Shown here one piece after another: positions 14,587 through 19,839 of a stretch of 23,471 nucleotides of DNA; the stretch's first letter is position 1; every line of letters starts with the position of its first letter. The stretch is from positions 1-23,471 of IMG/VR virus record IMGVR_UViG_3300031966_000120; one strand, 5' to 3'. The notes beneath the pieces are model-generated. The model did not search any database. It was not told where the DNA came from and worked only from the letters and a program-made list of their open reading frames with translations. The translations under genes were made by a program, and so were the position numbers. The stretch is from a virus.

Positions 14587-15736
14587 GATCTGCTTCCTCA
14601 TTTCTTACGAAGCTTCGCTTGCGCAACCACGTCTCAACGAGAGTGGCATCCGTGTCCCTGCACAGATCCAGCTTGTTCGGCGGGGTAATCGTGACTGTCC
14701 GCGGCTTGTCTTCGCCTGTGAACTTCACTCTGAACTTCGCTCTGGTGATCGTTTCATTGGGACGAAGCTCAAGATACTCATCCCTGAGCGCGAGGAACAC
14801 ATCTGGGGCCGTATAGGTCGTGAGCATCTTGTAGTGGGCCTTGTGTTTTGCGACACGGATTTCGGTGAGCGTGATCCAGTCTATGCCGTCGATATCGCGC
14901 GTGACCACGCATCTCTCGCCGTCGCGGATGATGGGGCCAAGATCATACTTGTCCACGCCGGGGAAGAATGAGGATTCACCGGTGACCAGCTTACCTATCT
15001 CGCGGCGATACAAATCCTGCTCGCCCTTGTTCTTGGTATGGACCCTCAGCTCACCCAGCGACGGGGTATAGCATGCGACATCGAATGCCTCCGGGCGGTA
15101 GAAGATGCCTTTGGATTTGTAGCCATCCACGGCGCTCTCCCGTTTGTATGCATCGCCGTGTCGGATAAGAAACCATACCTCGTCCTCGCCGGGATAGATA
15201 AACACCCGGGTATTGGCCCCGCGCTTGTGATTCTCAAACCAGGCATCCAGTGCAGCTTCCATCTCCTCGATGCGCTTGTCATCCGGTTCGAGAAACGGCG
15301 CTGGGGTATCCGCCTGGTAGTGCTCGAATGTACGAGAGCGATAGATGTGCTGTTCGGAGTGCGCTTTCTCCAGAGCCTGGTTATCGCAACTCCAGATATG
15401 CATGGCGACATCCATGGGGGTGGACTCGGGTGCAATGTCCAGCCCAAGCTTGGCGGCCAGCTCCAACAGCTTGTTCATGGTCCGATCTGTGCCCATCTCG
15501 TGGACGAAGAAGAGAGCATCGATGAGTGATTCGGGCATGTGCTCATCGGGCTTCATCAGAATCGAGGTGAGCATAAGGTAATCGAAGTCGGAGATCGCGG
15601 TGTCGCACTGGGGCAGGTCGAACCCTTTCGAAGCTATATAATCCGCGTGTGGCTTCAGAAACTCCAGCAGCACCCACGGCGAGACCGACTGCAACACTTT
15701 AGGATTGGCGAATCTTCTTAGACTGTAACTTGGCAA
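14549..15736 (-). CDS. Unknown conserved-looking protein paired with the Cys/His-cluster protein
   Basis: I do not recognise this 395-residue protein. It begins LPSYSLRRFANPKVLQSV (the first codon TTG read as Met). It contains MPESLIDALFFVHEMGTDRTMNKLLELA, FIYPGEDEVWFLIRHGDAYKRE and a C-terminal half with many beta strands (GIDWITLTEIRVAKHKAHYKML, TITRAKFRVKFTGEDK). GGGGGAGG lies 7 nt before TTG 15736, much better than any upstream start, although the frame stays open to 15910. A good promoter lies at 15864-15892, leaving a leader of about 120 nt. From memory, similar unnamed proteins starting with PSYxLRRFxNP occur in mobile elements of other phyla. It could be a regulator or a defence-related factor; that is speculation. 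Confidence 0.75.
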   Translation of the reverse strand: MPSYSLRRFANPKVLQSVSPWVLLEFLKPHADYIASKGFDLPQCDTAISDFDYLMLTSILMKPDEHMPESLIDALFFVHEMGTDRTMNKLLELAAKLGLDIAPESTPMDVAMHIWSCDNQALEKAHSEQHIYRSRTFEHYQADTPAPFLEPDDKRIEEMEAALDAWFENHKRGANTRVFIYPGEDEVWFLIRHGDAYKRESAVDGYKSKGIFYRPEAFDVACYTPSLGELRVHTKNKGEQDLYRREIGKLVTGESSFFPGVDKYDLGPIIRDGERCVVTRDIDGIDWITLTEIRVAKHKAHYKMLTTYTAPDVFLALRDEYLELRPNETITRAKFRVKFTGEDKPRTVTITPPNKLDLCRDTDATLVETWLRKRSFVRNEEADHGQESEEFLVGM

Positions 15737-15752
15737 AACTGTTCCTCCCCCT

Positions 15753-15766
15753 GACCGCCAGCGGTC
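15753..15766. repeat. Hairpin palindrome just before the ribosome-binding site
   Basis: GACCGC and GCGGTC flank a 2-nt centre (14 bp in all), one base before the GGGGGAGG of the 15736 gene on the minus strand. In the mRNA it would form a hairpin touching the ribosome-binding site, so it could affect translation. It is short and may be accidental. Confidence 0.35.
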
Positions 15767-15863
15767 GATGACTGTGCTCCGCATGCCGCTCAAGCGGACG
15801 ACTGTTCGAGGCCACGAGCGAAAGAAAGGCCCCTGGATGCAAGTGGCAGGGGAGCTTGCAACA

Positions 15864-15892
15864 ATTATATCTAACCGAACACTTGTTTGCAA
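15864..15892 (-). promoter_or_regulatory. sigma70-type promoter with an overlapping palindrome
   Basis: On the minus strand TTGCAA (15892-15887) and TATAAT (15869-15864) are 17 bp apart, a good sigma70 promoter for the gene starting at 15736. The -35 box lies inside the perfect 12-bp palindrome TGTTTGCAAACA (15884-15895), a likely operator. A housekeeping promoter here contrasts with the divergent non-standard module at 15919-15959. Confidence 0.7.
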
Positions 15893-15918
15893 ACACGCGT
15901 TTTGGCCCACCTCCAGAA

Positions 15919-15959
15919 ATTCCCGGCAACTGCTCCAAACCGCCAGTAAATATCAACTG
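15919..15959 (+). promoter_or_regulatory. Two-box promoter-like module, copy 2 (replication operon)
   Basis: ATTCCCGGCA (15919-15928), 11 bp, then CCGCCAGTAAATATCAACTG (15940-15959). Both boxes and their spacing are identical to 12267-12307 on the other strand, while the 11 bp between them differ. Each copy points toward the nearest downstream gene (GTG at 16024 here). CCCGGCA and TAAATA are 18 bp apart, fitting a -35/-10 pair. This is the probable promoter of the whole recombination and replication operon. Confidence 0.7.
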
Positions 15960-16018
15960 TGGACGGACTGGCCGAGTCCAGTTCAGTCCCAAGGCGCGCT
16001 TCATACGTTTACTGGAGG
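15940..16018 (+). promoter_or_regulatory. Inverted repeat that could hide the ribosome-binding site
   Basis: CCGCCAGTAAA (15940-15950) can pair at 10 of 11 positions with TTTACTGGAGG (16008-16018), which contains the Shine-Dalgarno of the 16024 gene. A transcript beginning upstream of 15940 would carry both arms and could close off translation. A transcript beginning just after the -10-like box would carry only the right arm. This selective effect is inferred from the arm positions. Confidence 0.45.
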
Positions 16019-16023
16019 ACATA

Positions 16024-16338
16024 GTGACACGAACGGTTTATAAGTTCACCTTCGACGACAGCGTTGCGATGGATGATGTGGAGCGGATACTCGCATTATC
16101 CACCATTCCCGTGGAGTCGATTCATGGTGAATCCGCGATGCTGGTCGACGGCAGGTTTGCCGTGAACAAGAGGCGCCGCCCCTGCCTTATAGATGCTGAC
16201 TCCCAGCTTGGAAACGACCTCGCGAGAATGTTCACTGGGTTCTTGAACGTTAACTCCAGTGGTTGCTTTCGAGTCGATTTCGCGGAGACCGGAGAGCGGC
16301 TGGGCGATCTGCTCGATCTGTATGGAGCGTTCGTCTGA
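16024..16338 (+). CDS. Small unknown protein, first gene of the replication operon
   Basis: This 104-residue protein starts at GTG 16024, with TGGAGGA a few bases upstream. The frame is open further back, but that part covers the promoter module. The sequence reads TRTVYKFTFDDSVAMDDVERILALSTIPVESIHG at the start and contains RPCLIDADSQLGNDLARMFTGFLN. It looks like a compact alpha/beta protein without a recognised domain. I recall similar short proteins in other recombinase-bearing elements, unverified. The stop overlaps the exonuclease start as TGATG. Being first in the operon, it may be a regulator or a partner of the exonuclease. Confidence 0.65.
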   Translation: MTRTVYKFTFDDSVAMDDVERILALSTIPVESIHGESAMLVDGRFAVNKRRRPCLIDADSQLGNDLARMFTGFLNVNSSGCFRVDFAETGERLGDLLDLYGAFV

Positions 16339-17372
16339 TGGAACGCCTGCTTACCACCTATTCGTTCTGGAACGCCTTCCGCAACTGCCGCAAAGCCTGC
16401 GAGTGGAGGTATCTGAAAGAGCTGGTCCCCATCGGTCGAGATCAGGCCCTCTCCTTCGGGACGCTCATTCACACGTGCCTTGAGGTGTGGCACGGCGGAA
16501 GCGGGCTGGACGCAGTGCTCGACTTCATCGACAGGTCCATGCCAAACAGGACTCAGGATGATTTGCAAAAGTCTGACTGGCATTTGGCCACAGCAATGAT
16601 GAAAGGCTATGCCGCTCGCTACCCGGCTGAGGACTTCGAGATCGTCGCCCTTGAGAAAACGTTCGAAGGCAAGATCATCAATCCCGCGACCGGCGCGTGC
16701 TCCCGGAACTTGACCATTGCAGGCAAGGTCGACGGCATAGTTCGCCGTGGCCGGGAGCACTATATCCTGGAGCACAAGACGGCATCTCAGGTCGACGCCG
16801 ATTATCTTGAGAAGCTCTGGACCGACCTGCAGATCACGCTGTATGCGCACTACATCGAGCAAACACTCGGCATCAAGATCGCCGGCGTCATCTACAACGT
16901 GCTCGTGAAAGCCAAGCTGCAGCAAGGCAATGGCGAGACGGAAGCAGAGTTTGAGACCCGGCGAGCCGAGCTTTTGGCGAAGTCGAAGACCGGCAAGTCG
17001 TCCGCCACGCGAAAGCTGCCTGAATCGGACGAAGCATTCCAGGCCAGGCTTGCGGCCAAGTATGCGGAGCCTGAAATGTTCCATCGTGAGGCGCTCTACA
17101 TCTCGCGCGACCAGTTCGACGCAATGACGAGCGACCTTTGGGAACTTACCCAGCAGTTCCTGGATTGCAGGCGTCGAGACGCATTCTACCGGAACACATC
17201 CTACTGCTTCGCCAACCATCGTACGTGCGCCTACTTCCCGCTGTGCCGCTCAAACGGCAGCGAGAATGTCATCGCCAACTTCTACAAGACAAAGCCGCCG
17301 CACGAGGAGCTGAGAGAAAAACGCATTATCGACAACTATACGGCGGATTCTGGCGAGAAGGTTGAGTGGTGA
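16338..17372 (+). CDS. Cas4/RecB-like exonuclease with a probable iron-sulfur cluster
   Basis: This 344-residue protein is a PD-(D/E)XK nuclease of the RecB/Cas4 type, likely resecting DNA ends for phage recombination. GTLIHTCLEVW near residue 40 is the first conserved helix. The catalytic core is GKVDGIVRR followed by YILEHKTAS (Asp, then Glu-x-Lys). LQITLYAHYIEQTLG is the usual QxxxY-type helix. Cysteines near the start (FRNCRKAC) and near the end (SYCFANHRTC, YFPLC) are placed to hold a 4Fe-4S cluster, as in Cas4 and AddB. The start ATG overlaps the previous stop as TGATG. It stands upstream of a Sak4-like ATPase and an SSB-like protein, making a complete annealing or strand-exchange module. 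No CRISPR genes are nearby, so it is not a CRISPR adaptation Cas4. Confidence 0.88.
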   Translation: MERLLTTYSFWNAFRNCRKACEWRYLKELVPIGRDQALSFGTLIHTCLEVWHGGSGLDAVLDFIDRSMPNRTQDDLQKSDWHLATAMMKGYAARYPAEDFEIVALEKTFEGKIINPATGACSRNLTIAGKVDGIVRRGREHYILEHKTASQVDADYLEKLWTDLQITLYAHYIEQTLGIKIAGVIYNVLVKAKLQQGNGETEAEFETRRAELLAKSKTGKSSATRKLPESDEAFQARLAAKYAEPEMFHREALYISRDQFDAMTSDLWELTQQFLDCRRRDAFYRNTSYCFANHRTCAYFPLCRSNGSENVIANFYKTKPPHEELREKRIIDNYTADSGEKVEW

Positions 17373-18058
17373 GACGTGCGATTGACTACCCTGTAGGATA
17401 CAGAGTTCACGACTTGACGATCATAGGGCCGCGTATCCGCCGATATCGAGGCACTCATGGAAGATACTATTACCCCTGCCAATGCGTCTGCGGCAAGCAA
17501 ATCGAGGTAGCGGCGTATCACATTCCAAGGCAAAAGACCTGTGGATGCTCGCGAAAGAGGGCCAAGACACACGGGCGTCGTTGGTCACCGCTCTACAAGA
17601 CATGGCTCAACATAAAACAGCGCTGTTTCAACCCAAAAGCCGACAAGGGCAAAGGGTATTTCGCCAGGGGCATATCCGTGTGCGCAGAATGGCGTACGGA
17701 CTTCGTGGCTTTTGAGAACTGGGCAACAAACAATGGCTGGGAACCCGGTCTTCAGTTGGATCGGATTGACAATGACGGCCACTACGAACCTGCTAATTGC
17801 CGGTGGGTCAGCAATCAGCAAAACAGTTGCAATCGTCGCGACAGCACGAGGATTACGGCGTTTGGTATAACCCAGACTGCTTCCGAGTGGGAGCTAGACC
17901 CACGCTGCGTTGTCACTCGGAAAGCCCTTGTATACAGGATATTCAAACGTGCGTGGGACATAGAGAGTGCAATCACAACACCCGCAACCCCTGGAATCAA
18001 GAGAGGAGGATACAACCATGCTCCCAGTGAGCAAGACACCGCCGAAATGCGCGCTTAG
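17369..18058 (+). CDS. HNH/AP2-type homing endonuclease-like protein
   Basis: This 229-residue protein has the phage HNH pattern SPLYKTWLNIKQRCFNPK, then FENWATNNGWEPGLQLDRIDNDGHYEPANCRWVSNQQNS. It also has an N-terminal Cys pair region (CQCVCG, then TCGCSRK) that suggests a zinc-bound DNA-recognition domain. A helical C-terminal DNA-binding part follows. Such genes are usually selfish free-standing homing endonucleases. GTG 17369 overlaps the exonuclease stop as GTGA; GTG 17366 is an alternative. Its last 41 bp overlap the start of the Sak4-like gene, which keeps its own ribosome-binding site. It separates the exonuclease from the ATPase and is likely a later insertion. Confidence 0.82.
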   Translation: MRRAIDYPVGYRVHDLTIIGPRIRRYRGTHGRYYYPCQCVCGKQIEVAAYHIPRQKTCGCSRKRAKTHGRRWSPLYKTWLNIKQRCFNPKADKGKGYFARGISVCAEWRTDFVAFENWATNNGWEPGLQLDRIDNDGHYEPANCRWVSNQQNSCNRRDSTRITAFGITQTASEWELDPRCVVTRKALVYRIFKRAWDIESAITTPATPGIKRGGYNHAPSEQDTAEMRA

Positions 18059-18764
18059 CGACTTGACCATACTGGTATACGGCGCTACGAAGATTGGAAA
18101 GAGCAGTATGTGCTCAAAAGCGGAGGAAGCCATTTTCCTGGCTACGGAGCCGGGCCTAAACAGCTTGGAAGTATACCAGATAACCATCAATTCATGGGAC
18201 GACCTGCTGAACGCTGCGGCCGAGCTCGCGGAAGGCAATCACGGGTTCAAAACCATTGTCATAGACACCGTCGACAATGCTTTCAAGCTCTGCGAAGAAT
18301 ACATATGCCGAAAACTGAACATCGCACATCAGGCGGATGCGCCCTATGGAAAAGCGTGGGCCATGGTGGCAGGGGAGTTTCAGCGAGTCATAACGATGCT
18401 GGCGTTCTTGCCCTACGGGTTATACCTCATCTCCCATCCGCAAGACGTGGAGATAGAGACCCGCACCGGCAAGTATACGAAGACCGTGCCCACGCTGCCG
18501 GAGAAGGCCAGAAAGATTGTCCTCGGCCTCGTTGACATGGTTCTCTACTGCGACATCGAAACGGCGGCAGGGCCAGACGGCAAGATCGCTGCTCGCCGGG
18601 TCATGCGCACCAAGCCCAGCCTGAACTACGAGGCGGGCGACCGCACAGGCAGGCTTCCCGAAGTGATCGACCTTGACTACGCCAAGTTCGTCGAGGCGTT
18701 CAACGCCGGAAGAGACTCCGAGAGAACTGACTACACCAAACCCACCAAGGAGACAACCCGATGA
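18018..18764 (+). CDS. Sak4-like phage recombinase ATPase (AAA_24)
   Basis: This 248-residue protein matches the AAA_24 phage nucleotide-binding family, which includes Sak4, a short RadA/RecA-like recombinase that promotes annealing of single strands with an SSB partner. Walker A is YGATKIGKSS near residue 25. Walker B is TIVIDTVDN near residue 80. LYLISHPQDVEIETRTGKYTKTVPTLPEKA is a typical central segment. ATG 18018 has GAGAGGAGGA just upstream. An upstream start at 17967 is unlikely. It overlaps the DUF669 gene as ATGA, and the two genes usually travel together in phages. Confidence 0.88.
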   Translation: MLPVSKTPPKCALSDLTILVYGATKIGKSSMCSKAEEAIFLATEPGLNSLEVYQITINSWDDLLNAAAELAEGNHGFKTIVIDTVDNAFKLCEEYICRKLNIAHQADAPYGKAWAMVAGEFQRVITMLAFLPYGLYLISHPQDVEIETRTGKYTKTVPTLPEKARKIVLGLVDMVLYCDIETAAGPDGKIAARRVMRTKPSLNYEAGDRTGRLPEVIDLDYAKFVEAFNAGRDSERTDYTKPTKETTR

Positions 18765-19228
18765 CCCAGGACTACGACACCTCAGGAATGAGCGATCTCG
18801 ACCTCGCCCAGTTCGACGATGACTTCTCTGAAGCTCCGGTCGAGGAGCGGGAGTTCGAGGAGATACCCGACGGCAAGTATCAGGTGAACGTCGAGAAGGT
18901 CGAGCTTACACGCGCTCAGTCCTCCGGCAATCCGATGCTGAAGTGGACCTTGAAGATTCTCGGCCCTCGGTTCGCCGGGCGTCTGCTCTGGCGCAACAGC
19001 GTGATGGCTTCCAAAGAAAACCTGAAATGGCTGAAGACCGACCTGCACACCTGCGGGCTGGATGTCGAGAAGCTCTCCGAACTGCCATCGAGACTGGGCG
19101 ATCTGCTTGACGTGAAGCTTGAGGTCACCAAGCGCACCAAGGGCGAGAGCGAGAACATCTACTTCAACCGCAGGATAGTAGTTGAGGACCTGGCGGGCAT
19201 TGAAGATGATTCGCTCGCGCCGTTCTAG
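18761..19228 (+). CDS. DUF669 family single-strand DNA-binding-like protein
   Basis: This 155-residue protein matches the DUF669 pattern: an acidic N-terminus (DLAQFDDDFSEAPVEEREFEEIPDGKYQVNVEKVELT), then NPMLKWTLKILGPRFAGRLLWRNSVM and GDLLDVKLEVTKRTKGES at the core of a predicted OB fold, and a short acidic, Phe-ending tail (GIEDDSLAPF). The SSB-like tail is the kind used to recruit partner proteins. It probably coats single-stranded DNA for the Sak4-like ATPase encoded directly upstream (ATGA overlap). Confidence 0.87.
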   Translation: MTQDYDTSGMSDLDLAQFDDDFSEAPVEEREFEEIPDGKYQVNVEKVELTRAQSSGNPMLKWTLKILGPRFAGRLLWRNSVMASKENLKWLKTDLHTCGLDVEKLSELPSRLGDLLDVKLEVTKRTKGESENIYFNRRIVVEDLAGIEDDSLAPF

Positions 19229-19244
19229 ATAGTTTTTCGTCGCC

Positions 19245-19277
19245 GTACCAGGGTTCTGTTGTCAGGGGCCCTGGTAC
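19245..19277. repeat. 9-bp inverted repeat between DUF669 and the HNH gene
   Basis: GTACCAGGG (19245-19253) and CCCTGGTAC (19269-19277) are perfect inverted repeats with a 15-nt loop. No T run follows on the plus strand, so it is not a standard terminator. It lies in the only sizeable gap (89 bp) of this operon and may mark where the HNH gene was inserted, or act as an mRNA-processing hairpin. Confidence 0.55.
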
Positions 19278-19317
19278 AGTGCTTCCACCTGCGGTCCAAG
19301 TGAGGATAACTCCAGCG

Positions 19318-19839
19318 ATGTCACGATTCGATTTGGACGAATGGGTGCGCCGAGAGCAGGGCAAGCACCTGTGCCAGTGCGGCTGCGGGCGGTACATCCT
19401 GGTGAAGAGGCATCACCACGCCAGGGGCGTCCCCCGCTACATCAATGGCCATTACTCAAGGGCACATAATCCGATGCGCGGTATGTGTGGCGCAATGAAT
19501 CCAAACTACCGAGGAGGCTGCTATATCGACAGCCAGGGCTACGTTGTGGTCCTGAATCCCGAGCGTAGCAGCAAAGCTGACAGGTACGCCTACGAGCACA
19601 GACTTGTGATGGAGCGTCATCTCGGCCGCAGACTTGCGCCAAACGAGCAGGTTCACCATAGGAATGGAAGCAAGACGGACAACCGGATTGAGAACCTGGT
19701 AGTCCTCAGTGTTAGCGACCATACAGCGTTGCATGACCAGGACCTCCGCACGCGACTTGGCAACAGACTGTATCTGAAAGCCAAGCGCCGCATCTGTCGC
19801 GGACAGCCATATCGGGAGTTGATGGTTTGTTCCGCATAG
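19318..19839 (+). CDS. HNH_3 homing endonuclease-like protein
   Basis: This 173-residue protein has an N-terminal zinc-like segment (CQCGCGRYILVKRHHHARGVPRYINGHYSR) and the HNH_3 core: YAYEHRLVMERHLGRRLAPNEQVHHRNGSKTDNRIENLVVLSVSDHTALH. The His pair and the Asn before ENL are the expected catalytic and metal residues. ATG 19318 is preceded by a rather distant AGGA; a GTG at 19279 would lie in the hairpin and lacks a site. The stop lies 13 bp inside the next gene. It is a second HNH gene of a different subtype in the same operon. Confidence 0.82.
   Translation: MSRFDLDEWVRREQGKHLCQCGCGRYILVKRHHHARGVPRYINGHYSRAHNPMRGMCGAMNPNYRGGCYIDSQGYVVVLNPERSSKADRYAYEHRLVMERHLGRRLAPNEQVHHRNGSKTDNRIENLVVLSVSDHTALHDQDLRTRLGNRLYLKAKRRICRGQPYRELMVCSA

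Noticed and set aside
15856-16023. N-terminal extension of the 104-residue protein
   Set aside because: The stretch contains the two-box module and lacks a good ribosome-binding site; GTG 16024 has TGGAGGA.
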